From positions 4,436,001 through 4,500,000 of the forward strand of contig NC_091114.1 in assembly GCF_024713975.1 (NCBI RefSeq): a stretch of 64,000 nucleotides of DNA, read 5' to 3'. The notes beneath the pieces were generated by a model. It had not been told where the DNA came from. It was given only the letters and a program-made list of their open reading frames with translations, and searched no databases. This stretch comes from Paralichthys olivaceus (taxonomy: Eukaryota; Chordata; Actinopteri; Pleuronectiformes; Paralichthyidae). The stretch's first letter is position 1. Each line of letters begins with the position of its first letter. A program made the translations under genes and the position numbers. Positions 1 to 13,924 of the stretch are shown here, piece after piece.

Positions 1-42
1 GATCGTGACGGGACAGGGACGGGGAGGGGAGAGGCTACTTAC

Positions 43-381
43 GCTGCTGTTCTCTCCTGTCCAGTGGACCATCGCCTGGTTGTGGGTCGCATCCCCTTTG
101 AGCACGAAGGAGCTGCTGAGCAGTGACATTTGTTTTTCCCGGGATAGTGCTCTCCTGAAGCGGGGCGAGCCCCCCTCGTCACCGTCCCTCTGGAAGCCCG
201 GCGGGGATCCTCCGTCTCCGACGCCCATATCAAACGTACGGTCCAGCCCGCCGCGTCGGTTTAAAGCCCCGCTGTCACCGCGCGCGGGTCCCGGCAGTGC
301 CATCCAGGCCGAGGTGGTCAAGAGAAAGACGCAGAGGTGCGCAGCGGCAGAGAGCGGCTCTTTGGGGCGCAGAGGTGCCAT
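43..381 (-). CDS. sorcs2: SorCS2 receptor, first coding exon (partial gene)
   Basis: First coding exon of the Vps10p-domain sorting receptor SorCS2, a type I membrane protein acting in neuronal sorting and proneurotrophin signalling. The ATG is at 381-379, and 113 codons run to a GTAAGT donor at 42-37, ending in phase 0; the rest of the gene lies beyond the left edge. A hydrophobic stretch near residues 14-34 fits a signal peptide. Residues 74-77 are RFRR, a furin-type site, as expected because SorCS2 is made as a propeptide form. The exon ends with [17 protein letters not shown] and following residues, recognised as the strongly conserved start of the SorCS2 Vps10p region. The reading frame stays open upstream but I saw no earlier in-frame ATG as far as about position 580. 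The neighbouring grpel1 matches the SORCS2-GRPEL1 adjacency in human. Confidence 0.9.
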
Positions 382-700
382 GCTTTGCGCCGGAGAAGCG
401 CTCGTATCGCGGAGACTGATGGAGAGACTGCTGATGCTTGTGGTAGAAAGATAGGAGTACACTGTAAGCCGAGAGAGAGAGGGGGAGATAGTGAGGGAAG
501 GAGGGAGGGAACCGGAGCGAGGGCAGACAGCGGGAACAACGTGGACGCGTCTCTGTGCCAAGCGCGATCCTAAAGGCGGCACTGCGGCGCCCTCTGCTGT
601 CCTGCAGCCGCAGTGTCCTGTAAAGACTCAGTCCAGTCCGGTCACTCCATCCTCAAGCGCTGCCACCACGTGAGAGTTCACATTTCAGAGTGAGTTTCTA
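382..700 (-). promoter_or_regulatory. sorcs2: GC-rich 5' leader/promoter region of sorcs2
   Basis: Sequence upstream of the sorcs2 ATG is rich in CpG and purine runs (GAGAGAGAGA near 471-482, GGGAGGGA near 499-509) and then turns AT-rich after about 700. This fits a CpG-island type promoter with its 5' UTR. The transcription start cannot be fixed from sequence. Confidence 0.4.
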
Positions 701-1690
701 GATATCACGCAGACTGATCTTCTCAAACTCCCTCTATGAAATGACTCATAGCCTCAAATTATGTCTTTATTCTCGCATATTATATCTTTATTCTATTAAA
801 ATGTCTTTATTCTCCTAAATTATGACTTAATTTCTTAAAAATTACTGACTATTCTCCAAATGTTTGTTTCCACATCATGGCCCTATAATACTCCATCACA
901 CAATCAGGAGCAAATATCCTCAGTGTTGAAAGATTCCCCAAAACACAGAGAGATAATCTGAATGCACTAAAATCACTGGGTTGAAAATGTAGCCGATAAT
1001 AGAGTTACAGCCCCAACACTTTACCCATGTGGTAACAATGAGTCAGTGTTTTTAGGATATTGTGTTTGAGACAATGTCACGAAACAACATGCTACAATCC
1101 AGCAGTGCCTGTCAGTGTAGAGTAATTTACTCAAGCTTCTACTCCACATCTAATACCCTACACTCATTTGAGCACGGCCCATAACAATTGAGTTGTAAAT
1201 CCATTTCATCACCAGTCTTTTAGCTTAGATGTGTTTTTTTTCTCTTTTTTCTATCTTTCCATCTTTCAAATAGATGTGTGGACTCAGATGACACGAGATG
1301 ACCTAAAGCACGAAATGTAAACACTCGCCCAAAAAAGGCCATCAGTCCGCTTGTCTCCCTCAGTGCCTGTGTGGCCAGCTGGCGGAGAGGTCAAGGTTCA
1401 CATTTGATCCCAGTAAGTAATAGGTCTCCTCTGTGTCCACCCTCCCCATCCAATTATATCTGGAAGTACTGGACTAACCCATGACTGCGTGGGGCAGGAG
1501 CGGTAGGGGTCGGACGTCTCGTCAGGTCAAACGAGGATTTACCGTCTCTACGTGTTGACATTCAGCTGCAGCCACAGAATCTTAATGATTTTTTTTTTGT
1601 TCTGGTATAAAGATTATTGGTTTTACTGATCACGAAGTGCAGCACACAAAGAAAACACTGTGTGGAACCAACAGGATTTAACTAAATTCA

Positions 1691-1693
<3 letters not shown>

Positions 1694-1736
<43 letters not shown>
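1694..1736. repeat. (CA)n microsatellite
   Basis: Uninterrupted AC dinucleotide tract of about 43 bp. Likely length-polymorphic. Confidence 0.95.
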
Positions 1737-1737
<1 letters not shown>

Positions 1738-2944
1738 CATCAGGCATAGGGATGAACTAAGAAACTAATAAATAGTGAAATAAAACCAATAATTAAAACT
1801 AAAGCATATATAAATATTAATAGTAGTCCAAGTTAACATTAAAAGCAAGATTTAAAACAGATATTATAATATATTCTTGAAAATCCCTACAGAAGGCTGG
1901 TGATTCTAATAACCAGGACCAGTGTGTTCCACAGTAAAGGGGAATAACTGTTGTAGGACTCATAAGGAGCATTCAGAAGAAAAGCAGTGAGCCCAGTGAT
2001 CTGACTGCAACATCAAATGAAAGATAATCTCTGATTGACCTGCATAAAGATAAAAACAGTGGGATGTGCTGTGGAAAAGGAGGATGACTTGGAACAACAG
2101 GAACTTCCATCTTTTTCTTTACACACAGCTTTGTTGTTGCAGTATTTACCATTAACTCTTTGTTCAAATTGGACTTCAGGAGGTGGACAACTGCTCTATA
2201 AGGCCTCATCAAGCTCATTTATGGGAAATTAATTAATTGAACAGATTTCCCCCCTCCATCCACACAACCTAATTTAATAAAATATCTCAGAGAACACTTC
2301 AACCTCTAACGAGCATGAAGAGTTTTTGAAAATGTGTAATGTGAAGGGGGGGTGGGTTTGTAGAGAATCCAGGGGATCATCCCCACATCTGCCTTGTCCT
2401 CGGCTGCATGAGCTCAGTAGCTTCTTAAAAGGTCATTCGTTTGGTTCAGTGGTCACAACTAAACTGTTATGGTTCATTCTCATTAACCGTGTTTCCAGCA
2501 GCAGCAGCAGGCGACTGTTTTCAGTAAATAAACCTCAGATGAACCCGCTGGAAACCCAGCGTGAAAAAGAACACAGGGTGTATATCTGCGGAGCATTTGG
2601 AAGCGACAGGAGCAGATACTCTTCTCAACCCAGAACAGAGCTAACAGGAGAATGAATGTCTCTGCCAACATGTAATCCACATCAACTTCACAAGGTGATT
2701 ATATGTCAGCGTTGTGTTTACTGCTGATGCAGCTCTGAGAAAATACAAATGAACACACCGATGAAATATTTTCTTTTGTCCCCAATCAGAAACCACTGGT
2801 AAGTCAGCCTGCCCCAGCCGTGGTTCTTCATGAAGGACACTTTCTATCACTCAGAATGTCTTTCTTTTGTGCAAAAAGAAAATAACTTGACTAGAATAGA
2901 GTAGAATACCAAGGCCCAACAGTTTCCGCATGAAAACACATTAT

Positions 2945-3280
2945 ATTCACAAGATCTGGATTTTTATTTGTATCTGCACCAAATTACACACACTCATAAA
3001 TATCTGTCCTCTCAACATGCCAGATTGTTTTAATCAAGATCCAATCATTATTCCCTGGGAGATCTGTGAAAATGTCGAAACAAAATCTCACAATGTTAAA
3101 GAAACAAAATCTTGGATCTGCACCAAAATCGAATGGGTTCCAGTCTGACCCACAACAAGTCTGTCCACCAAGTTTTGTCCTTGCCGTAGTTTTTCTGTAA
3201 TCCTGCTAACTAACAAACCAACAGGCAAATGGAAAGGGGCAGAAATATAACCTCTTAGTGGAGGCAATAAGATTTCAAAA
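2945..3280 (+). mobile_element. Interspersed repeat, copy 1
   Basis: This segment shares phrases in the same order with three other places in the window: an AACATGCCAGAT block (also in the copy at 35238); TGGATCTGCACCAAAATC followed by TCTGACCCACA (also at 14812 and 48340); and GTAATCCTGC plus a run of short ACAAAC/AACCAA words near the end. The 3' part ends in a GTGGAGGCAATA-like phrase, matched by GGCGGAGGTAATG in the 14.8 kb copy. It is a high-copy teleost-type interspersed repeat; I cannot assign a transposon class. Confidence 0.65.
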
Positions 3281-4751
3281 AAATTCAAAGCAGCTGAATT
3301 CTGCGGAAATGGAATTTCTCATGTTGAGCCAGCACTATAATAAATGAACAACTATCGCCGATCTGCAGATGGAGAGGTGAGGTGTGAATGAAAGCTGTGA
3401 CCTTGAGTTAAAACGTGTCTTCCTCTAACAGCTCAATAACCAACCTAAATTATATTATTTTACAATGTTTAAAACAGTGTTGTGCTGCAGAACGACGTCT
3501 CAGTTCTAGGAAGGTTGAAACAGATTTTCACGCAGACGAGGCTGGACATTATTATTTCACCCGGAGCGTTCTTATAGGCGGCCCTCTGGTCTCGGTGACC
3601 TGTGAGCAGTATCAGTGTTGAAAAGGTGATCCCTGTTAATTATTTACGTGTCTGTTGTTGCTGCTGCTGCTGGTGGGGAATAAATGGACGGAGCGGTGTT
3701 GTTGGCTCAGATCAGTGCACTCGGGTGTCCGCAGTGGCAGAACAGGGGCAGAGGCAGTTTGAATATTTGATGGCTGCGAGGATAGACGGCGCATCAGTGT
3801 AGCAGAAAAGGAGTGGGGGGGGGGGGGGGAACGCCACACTATATCATCACAATATATCACCTCGGGTTTGTGTGCATGTTGCTCCATTTTCTGACCCTTA
3901 TAGTTTTCTTTTCTCTTCATACACCTTTAGAGTTGACAAAACTTAACTTTAGTATAGTTTTAGAAATGAAAACACCGGGTTTTTTTACTGCAGAATATAC
4001 ACCTTTGGGCGCAGTCTGGGAACCGGTTCGTTATGTCTTATTTATTTGGTAATTTTAACAAAACAAATTAAAAGTCAACACTAAATAATGCACGAGCCTG
4101 GAAAATGTTGAATAATTCAGTCAAGGCTGTTGATATGTATTAAAATGAACAGTGTATGTGAGATGGCTACGGGACTCGTGGATGGAATTGCAGTCTTGTG
4201 ATGCCGTTGATTTGGCAGCACTTCACGTAGAAAAATCTCCATGTGAGTTTAACGGTAGAACACGTTCTGCCTTGAATTGCTCTTTTATGCACAAGTGGAC
4301 GGGTGTGCCGATGATAGCAGGGTGTGCACCCGCCATGACCTCTGTTGTCAGCACGCTGCATGTAATTGCGCCTCCTTAACCGGAGCATCAGTTTAAATAT
4401 TTCATACCGCTGTGTGCGTGTGTGTGTGTGTTAGCCTGCAGTGAGTGTGGATGTAATGTGCTTTAATTTAAATGACAGCTCCAACACAAAAGTCAATTAG
4501 CAATTAAATCGGAACCCTAAACTGCATTTGTCCAAATGTTCATGCTCAGCCGCAGAATTGACCAGCGTAATCACCTACTTATACATATGGAGAAAGTTTC
4601 CATGTCCCATCCGCTAACACGGAGAGGTGGCCCTGAGGACCTCTACTGCATCGAGTCACCAGGTGGCGATTGAGACTCTTTGGCTTCACTACTGGGATCA
4701 TTCCATCTGTATAATTAAAGACTCTCAATAGTCAAGCAAAGACATTTCCAT

Positions 4752-4765
4752 CGCCCCCTGGTGGC
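4752..4765 (-). promoter_or_regulatory. Candidate CTCF site
   Basis: CGCCCCCTGGTGGC; the minus strand reads GCCACCAGGGGGCG, matching the CTCF core CCASYAGRKGGC exactly. It is about 4 kb upstream of sorcs2. Single motif match, no occupancy data. Confidence 0.4.
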
Positions 4766-7700
4766 TACATGGTAAGTTTTGTTTCTCTGCAAAAAACGAA
4801 TTAAAATATTTTTTCAGACACAAACATTTTGCTAAAGAACGTAACAATTGGTCTTTTTATCCTCCTATCTGATATTTTTATGGAGCTATTTTCCTACCAA
4901 AACCTTTTCTGAACAATATATCTAAAATATATTCAACATTTCATGTACTGTCAAACTACACTGTTTATTAGTGGAAGTTTGTAAAACACCTGTTTGTGTG
5001 TATATATCCTGCATGTTGCTCCTTAACTTATTAAAATTGACACAGTGAGAAGCTAGAGAATGGACACAGACAGAAGCTGCTGAGCATCAGGCCATATTTC
5101 CTGGTTCTCCTGCCGCTCTGTAAAACAAATACACATCAATCTTCATAACACCCAATTATCCATGAAAATTTCATGATGAACAAAGCTACGTTCAGCAGCA
5201 TGCTAACAAGCTGGACTCCCGCGGTCCAAGGATTGCTTCCCCCTGAGTTGTCTCTCCACTCAGAGGATGCACGACCTGTTTTATTCATCCATACTTCTCA
5301 TTTGCAAACACACACACACGACGATGCTACAGGCACCCATCAATGAGGGCCATCAAATATTTACCGAATTTCGTTGGCTAAGCGGTTATACTGGGGAGAT
5401 GCACTCTGAAATTTGTCTTAGATTTTTTGCAGCTCTCCACTCACAAGTCAACAATCCTTACATTGGGTTTTTTTACGAAGATGATGTGATTTTGACGATA
5501 CACACAAATGTCCGCCAACGAATCGCAGCCTTATGTGGTGTAATCAGGGCGTTGAATCTGATGTAGCACGTAAGAGAAATTTAGGAGAAGAATATGAACA
5601 TGTTCTTGCGTGAGACCCGATGTTGGCAACAAGGTATTTAATAAAACATCAAGCAGCTGAAGAGCCAGTTATTTTCATGGAGATAAAACGTTTGCAATCT
5701 TACAAAAAATGATTGTAAAACAGTTACCAAGCTATTATATTGATTTTTTTCATCATCATTGAAGCCATGTTTGATGATCATGCTTTTGATAAACACTGTT
5801 GCAGCATCAGTCAAAGCAGAGATCAGACAATGCAGCAGTTTTGTTTTGTATCAGTGAAAACATGAAGTCAGTGACAGCGCTGGGGGTTTTCAGCTTTCTA
5901 AGAGATTCTGAGGTCTGCACATATTTTGGTTAAATAAGAGCCAAGATGGTGACTTTACGCCGTCATTTTCTTTCTACACGTTCTGCAGAGACGAAACAAA
6001 GCAAGTTCACTTTCACCTCAGTGCATGATGTGGGGAAATGGTGGGTAAACATAAGGGTTTCTTGATAAATAATGTCAATTAAAATGAAGCTTTCAGTATT
6101 TCCTCCTCTAATGTTGTTGTGCTGTTGCCCCCTTTGTGTGTTAACAGACTCTAACAGAATATGTGGCTTTGGTGACATTTGGTTTTGTTCATTTAAAACT
6201 AGACATTCAGCCATTGAAATGCTCCAGGATCAGAAAGACAAATACACAACTACACACGGTGACTACAACTACACAAGACTCATCTGTATTCATGTCAGTA
6301 ATTGGGCTAATTGCAATTACTACCACTGAGGTCTTGCTCATTGGTGTTTGTCAGTCATGTGGCATATACTCAAATACAATAAAGAAAATAGACTGTAAGC
6401 CAGATTTAAGAAACTTTAAATGTAATTAAATTTGGATCTTAATATATATATATTATATTTTACATATTAGGAAATACATCTTTTCTTTTGCTTTAGTTTT
6501 AATGTGTGTACCTGCGGTGAGTCCATTAGCAATTAAATAGTATTAATAATAATCTCACAACACAATAGTGAAATTATTTGATCGTGTGTATGAATCCTTT
6601 CCAACATATTGAAATAATACCATGATGTCATGGTCTTTGTGTTACCTTCAGTATTGTGTTTGGCTCACAGTATTATGACTGAGATGATGTCTCACAGATG
6701 TTTGAGCTGAGAGGTCTGAAGGCCTCAGCAGGAATGTGTTAGGTTACATGTTTTATGTTTTGTGTTGGGAGTTGCTGTCCTGTCTCTGGGGCTGAGATAA
6801 GATGAACCTTGAGAGAGTCTCCACTCTCATGATTTGCAAAAGACCTAGACCGTAATCTGCTCCCTCCCGTGTGGTGTAACACTGAAATGCTTCTATTGTG
6901 CTTCAAGGTTTTGGGCTTGCATGATAGACCAAGAATTTACTCTGTCAACAGATCAGTGTTATGATTAGAATTTTTAACTCAAGAAATGTGTCTGTCTCAC
7001 TTCTAGCTGGGAAATTGGTGAAATAGACTGTGGTGTGTTCTATCGGTACATCTGCAAGTAGTGCTATTGTGAATTGCCAGCAACTGTATCAGTTTGCAAA
7101 GGCACATCAATAGATCAGACATCTGAAGATGAAAAATATATAAAAGAAGTTAAATTGCTCTTTCTGCTCTCACCTCAATTCTGATACAGAGATCGTTGCA
7201 GAGAAAGGAGGGATAAGTACGCAGGAGGACCCCACAATTCATGACATCTTTGAGATTCACAATCAGAATTAAATCCAGAATATTCATAAACCTCAGGTTG
7301 CATTGAATGTATGATTAGTGTTGTTTTCTGTTGTTGATTTTATTACATCCTAGGAACATAGGAGACTGTGCCACTTTTATATCAACAGCTTGAAATCTGA
7401 GAGGTAACAGGAATTTGACAGAGAAATTTTCCTCTAATCCAGTCTGGCATGCCTGCAGAAATAGAGGCTAAACAAGCAGGAGAATGCTATGTGATACTTA
7501 TCACCGAGCTGAATAAGTGGACTGTTGGTGAATGACCAGTTGCTGTGTTGTTTTCAGACAGAAAGTTAAAAATCATGAGTGATGTTGTAAAATCGGGGAA
7601 GGGGAATTAAAAATGAAAATGAGATGAAGCCTTATGCTCCCAAATTGATAAAATAGCTGCAAATGCTACTGTAAACAGATTCCTGCTACTTGCTAATGCA

Positions 7701-10700
7701 TTCATGTTTAAAAGTTTCAAAATAGAAGCAATAGAAGCAAAAGATCCAGGCCAAATAGACAAGCAAGCCCCTGCTATGTGCCATGCATGGGTCGAAAAAC
7801 ACCCTCATCCTAGAGAGATTACTCAGTCAGCTGGATCATGGACGTATTAAGCTTGAATGATTTCCTATAGAGAAAAGCCACCTAGGCCTCTATGCTTAAA
7901 GACCAGTAAGACATACTGATAGCATGTGGTCACTTGCTGTACAAATGGACCAAGACCCAGGTGCAGACAGGGATGAAACGGAAGCGGGGGGGGGGGGTTT
8001 CACCATCCGCCCCTGGCACGCCTTCAGCCTCCATGACACTGAGGTCACTCAGACTTCTGCTCCACCACACAAAGTATCTTTGAAACCAAATGCTGCTTTG
8101 CTGAGAATGAAACAGTGTTTTATCCCAACATTTCATTCTTTAATTAGAAACAAACCATTTGATTGTTCAGTGCCAATCAATGTTATTTCTGGTTATATAA
8201 AACTGATTTTACAGTAGGAATCGTTAATACATTGGGGAATAGGCCACATCGCATGTACCTGTACTTTGAAAATATATTTACTACTTTTACTTACTACCTT
8301 AGAAAAAGTTAACGTGGTACTTTTACATTTTTGTCTGTTTCTTTGTATTTTTACTCAAATAAAATGTTTAAGTATTTCCTCCCCCACTGACAGCCGTGAT
8401 CATTTTAGTCAATATCACTGTGATCAGAAATGTTCACCTCGAGTAGAGACCAACACAAAGGAGCAATATTCATCAGGTGGCGAGAAACAAACTCCAATTG
8501 AATTGAAATGTTGCTTTGTCTGATCAATATTATATTGCAATATGCACCTGAAATAATCTGCAAACACAGCATAGCCACATTATAACGTTGTGATGGTGAG
8601 AGAGTCAGAAAACATCTCACCTCCAGTGCACACAAGATAGAATTAGCACTCATTTGATTGTCACCAACAAGGTCATTTTGAACAGATGCTTGCAGCAGCT
8701 GGAAAAGACTGATGAAAGAAAAGAGAGTGAGCTAAAACTGCAGAGGTAGAAAACGAGCTGAGAGACACTAAAAAACCCTGCGGAGCTTATAACTGCACAT
8801 TCAACTAATTCTCACTGACGTTACTACAAGTATTAGGAGTAATTTAAGCCTTTTCACACGAACCTCAATGAAGGAAATATCTCCATCCAGACAAGAACAC
8901 AAAAATGACTACAAACGCTCAAACAAGCATGCCGGGCCTGTAGGTGGATCACCTATGCTTCAGAAGAAGGATGCTGTGGCTCAAGTAATATCACGTGAGT
9001 CAGTTAGCTGCTAATTTGTAATTGGAGGTAAACTTTGTAAAACTCTGGTTTCGAGACTTAAAATGCCATTTGCTTGTGGACTAGAGAACAAAACGCACAA
9101 GGATAAAAGTTGTTTTTCAAAATATCTGGGATAGTGTAGATAGGGTGTGAATCCTTAATACAAAATATTGATTAGTGCAGCTTTGATAAAAGTAGAAGTA
9201 GTAGAAAAGTAAAAAGTGTTTATTGAAATAAGATTTTGTAATGGTTGTAATAATTTCCAGGCTCTGTGGTCAAGCACAACCACACACACACTTTCATCCA
9301 ATGTAAGTCATACCACCACCACAGTTTAATAGGATGTTCCACCACAATAATGAGGGAGCCAATGATTGACCTCACTGAACCCCTTGATATTAGTCAGGAA
9401 CCATAAAGCACTTTTAGACGCGAGCACCTTTAACCACACACATGCACACACACACACACACCTAAGTATCTCCTCTTACATGGTCTAAAAGGTGTGACCA
9501 TCTATTAGGGACCAAGCAGGGGGGCGTCCCCTCCTCTCGTCCCTTGTAGACAGGTCCCCGTGCCCATGCAGTCACGCTCTGTCATCCCAAATTAAAAGCG
9601 ATGAGCTTGATAACTCACCCTGGCTGCTGAACACACACCCCCACAGGAGGGAAACTAGGATCTCCGTGTCCCTCGGCTCCGCTAGTGCATGAAGGAATGA
9701 ATCTTCAGGCTTGTTTTTGCAGGCTACTCAACCAGTACGTGTTTGAATGTTTGTGCCTCCATGCATAACAACGTGTGCATGCTGCACTGTACCAGCCTAT
9801 GTTACTTTAGATGCACCAGTTTACGCTAAAGCTGATGAATGCATTTGATACCACAAGGTCAATATGAGCGTAAATGGTCCGACCGCTTCTCTTGCATTGC
9901 CATGGTGAAATAATAAATACAATGTTATAGGAAAATCACACTCCACATTCACCAAATTGTTTCAGTCACACCTGTTCATGGAGCGTGCGGGAGTGTGGGA
10001 TCATTAGCATAATTTGTACGCCCTAAAATGACCATCTGATGGCCTGTTCCACTTTGCTTGGCTCATTCACAAAAAGGTCATAGAGAATCTTAGCGGAGTC
10101 ACTATCTCATTCAGGACGACTCAATTAGAAATACAGAGGGGACGGTTCAGGTGTCATGAAGTCAGACGATGTGATATGAAACATCATTTTCTAAATCAAA
10201 GCAGTCTGTTTACCACTGAGGAGAGAAAATTGTTGGACCGACTTACCCGCCTTGTACGAGGATGCTGCATCTCGTGAGTTATCCGGAGGCCTGTCTCGCA
10301 ATACGCCTGGGTTCCAGGTGTGCCCTCATTCGAGTCATCCCGCCGACAACGTCAAGTTTGTGGTGGCAGCCTCCTGTTGAATAAAGAGCAAAGACAACAC
10401 TTTCAATTCAGCACCTGCGTGGACGACACATCAAGAGCAAGACAAGGGGAGAACGAGTGAAGTGGCGACATGTATGACATCACATGTTATCTAATATACC
10501 AAATATTATTTAACACACATATGCAACCCCTCAGTTCAAATCTTTTTTAGCGGCCACAGGTAGCGACGGACACTTCAGGTCATCTTATCCAGTTATGTCC
10601 TGCTCTTGGACATTCAGTGAAATGTGTTGTGCAAACATTGTTAACGCATCGGGTCACACCGACGATGAGTGATGTGTCAGTTAAAATTATAATTTGTTAC

Positions 10701-13214
10701 TTAGATAAGAAAAAAGTCAGTGAATCATGTTAAGCAATCAGAAATTAGAATTTCTAATACAGGAGGTATTGAAAAGAAGCAGCTATTCAACCATTTGGTG
10801 AAAATACAACTCCAGACCGACAATTATGTGAAATCAAAACCATTTAAAGATCCTTCATTATCTTTAAATAGTTGGAATGGTCTAGTGTGTGTAATGCTGA
10901 CCTTGACAAAATGCAGATCTATTCAGTGGCAGTGGTAAATGTCTTGTTGTGGTTAAAGCCTCTGACACAGCACTTTGACTATTACAGCACAATACACCTC
11001 TCCAGTAATACAAGAAGAGAACAAGAAGGCGTCCCACTGTCAGACGGTGATGGAATCAACCCCCCGTACATTAAAAGGCTTCAGCTCCATTAACTCTCAA
11101 CATCTGTAAACCCTCTTCACTGCAGCAATAAACACATCGCAGCAGTTTTACTCTGCCACCAAATTTATGCTTTGGGAATTCTCACAATACGTTTCCATTT
11201 GTCAGATTTCCCCCGAGAGCCGGGTCACGTTCCAGCAGCCTTCCCGCCCGCAACTCCCACTCAATCAAACAAGCCCCTCTCGCCTGGGGTTTTTATTTTC
11301 AACAGAGCTAAACATCTGAGCTCCGACACAAGAGCCTCCCAGCGCCTGCACCTCCCCAGCACCGCAGCCGCTGCAGCCACCACCCTGGACCCGAGCTAAG
11401 CCCCTGAAACGCACCCTGCTGTAACCACGCTAATTGTGACAGATTTGTTTACTGTGCAAGGCAAACATCTTAATTGTAGTCAAGGGAGGGCAGCAAGGAA
11501 AGGAGGTGGAGGAGGTGGAGAGGGATGGAGCGAGCGTGTGAGTGTGTGTTGGGGGAGTGCAGAGGCGGGCACGCTCGTCTGTGGGGATGAAGGGAAACGA
11601 TGCGTTGTCACATCTACGAACGTAGCAGTGGATTAGAACTCCCATAAGTTATTCCATACTCAAGGTTAAAGCCCAGGGTCTTCAGCTATAGAGTCAGTCT
11701 AAGTGTTTCTCCCTGGAAATTCAAAAACATGCCTTTAGAATGCAATGATGGGAGGAGGGGCTGAGACGCTGAGACACTGCTACCTGTAATTGGCCCCTTT
11801 ATGGCCCCTGATTCAGAAAGATCCTCAATACAGCACTGGGGCTTCCCTTAAAACCATCAACAAACAGATTCACTATGATACGATCAAGGCCAAGAGAAAG
11901 CACAAGCACAGATAGAAGGGAGAGTTGTGTAGCCTGAACAAAATCCAAAACTTGAATGAAGCAAAATCACTGACTGTGTGTAAATCAATTCATCATTGTT
12001 GCACAGCAGGTGAACCCACCATTTAAACACTGTCGACACGCGTTTTGAAATCCAGAACCAACATGATATGTGTGAGGAGCTGCTGAGAGACATTCCCTCC
12101 GACAAGCCCCCCCACACACACACACACACAAACACACACTCTGGAGGATGTCCGATGGAGGCTGAGCAGGTGCAAACCAGGCAAGGTACCCGGGGGCCAG
12201 ATGGCATCACAGCCAGAGAGCCATGTCTGTGCCATGTCTGTGCCATGTCTGTGCCATCTCCTTTGCATCTTTGCATCTTGACATATTGATAGACTTTGTT
12301 TTGTCTCTACGTAAAAGCCACTTGATCACTCAAGCCACCAAATGTGGCTGCAGAGGGCGCTGGTGCTCAGTAAAAGCTACACAGCGTTGCCTAACATATT
12401 TCATTCGAACTGTAATATTGTTGCTGTTGTCATTTATTTGTTGTTGGTGTTCAAGACAAAGTTTACAGCAACCTTCAAATAGCGGGCGCATAACGGAGGC
12501 CAATGAACAAAAATTATATTTGATGAAGGATGTTCACAGAAAAAAATCCATTAATGTCATTGTGCACGTGATGGGCTGTGCAGGTAAAGGTGGTGAAAGG
12601 GTTGATTTCTGCTATCCTCCCTGTCTTTGTGTGCTGAGTGTGTGCACTTAGCCACAGAAGAAAATGGTGAATGGCCTGTGTGTGTGTGTCACATGCATGA
12701 GAAAGCCTCTCTCCAGATTTGTTTGTGCAGGAACCCCTCTTCTACCAGTGTCTTGCATCAGCCATTCATTAAAAGAGGTCTGTTAACGCCCCCTGTTGGT
12801 CGTCTGCACACTCTGCACGTCAAAAATCGGTGGCAATCATCAGACTCAAGTGAGCTGTATTTCCCCCTGTGCACTGATTCTGATCCGTGTAAACAAACAT
12901 CCCCTCGGTAACACTGTGAAGGTCTTGTTAGTCTTGTCGGATGAGAAGTGAAAGGGCTCAGAGAGATTCCCAGAACATGAATAATTGAACAACCTTGAAT
13001 ATGTTGTCTTCTCGGAAGAAAACTAACTTTCAAACTATCTGAATCCAACCACCCACCCCCCGCTCTGTCTTCCATTACAAGTGGGCTTTGATGCGAGGTT
13101 GATTGAAAGGCTAGCTAACTTTAGCGGGCTAACGAGCAGCCATCGGAGCTAGCGTTAGCTTAGCTAGCTCCGAGGCTGGAGATTCATAGTAAATAAAGAG
13201 TTTCGCGGCAGATA

Positions 13215-13334
13215 ATGTGTTATTTAGAGGCTGTAATGTGGATGCCCCAGTCACTTGCGTTGTATGGATGTATGCCGTTCGCGTGTGGATCGAAAAGCGT
13301 CCGAAGGACTGCAAGTTACTCCAAATCTTTATGG
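13215..13334 (+). other. CpG-rich segment with exon-like open frame
   Basis: An open frame starting at the ATG at 13215 reaches GTGAGT, a strong donor, near 13335, inside a roughly 250-bp patch with many CpGs in an AT-rich neighbourhood. The encoded peptide is not recognised. It may be a first exon of an unknown transcript or a transposon relic; GCTAGC-rich words at 13110-13175 are common in fish repeats. Confidence 0.15.
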
Positions 13335-13548
13335 GTGAGTAGATCTACATACCATATGCTGGGAATAAGGACCAGGTTGAAAAGAAAAAAGCCCGTCCTC
13401 TCCTCTCCTTCTGCTTTAAATTCACACTGAACTGATGACTAACTCGAGACAGGTGGCACAGGATGAACAGGTGAGCCTGATGGGGGCAGGAAGTCTGGCG
13501 GGGGAAACACGCCAGGAGCAGGGACTACAAAATAAAACAGGAAACAGA

Positions 13549-13830
13549 GGAACGCAGAGGGGAACACAGGAGAAGCACAGGGTGGAACCTCTTTATATAC
13601 AGTCTATGGGTGGAACATGGAGGGGAACAGCGAGATGAACAAGGGGTGAAGCACAGGGTGGAACATAGAGGGGAACACAGGAGAAGCACAGGGTGGAACA
13701 CGGAGGGGAACACCGAGATGAACGCAGCGAAGCACACCGGCTGGAACACAGAAATGAAAGCAGAGGGGGACACAGGAGAGGGACACAGGAGAGGGACACA
13801 GGAGAGGGACACAAAGAGGGACACAGAGTG
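13549..13830 (+). repeat. GGAACACAGGAG-type minisatellite
   Basis: Imperfect tandem array built from phrases such as GGAACACAGGAGAAGCACAG and GGGACACAGGAGA. The last part has three near-identical 15-bp units (GAGGGACACAGGAGA type). A unique-looking insertion (CTTTATATACAGTCTATGGG) interrupts it near 13590-13610. Long open frames across it in several frames are by-products of periodicity. Confidence 0.85.
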
Positions 13831-13924
13831 ATACTTTAAACTTGAACTTAAAACTCTCTTTATAAAAGAGGACAAATACAATAACCATGACAATAAACTC
13901 CAAAGCTTTACACTGACCATCACT

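Noticed and set aside
5267-5566. 99-aa plus-strand frame
   Set aside because: No recognisable domain, no promoter or splice context; expected by chance in this much intergenic DNA.
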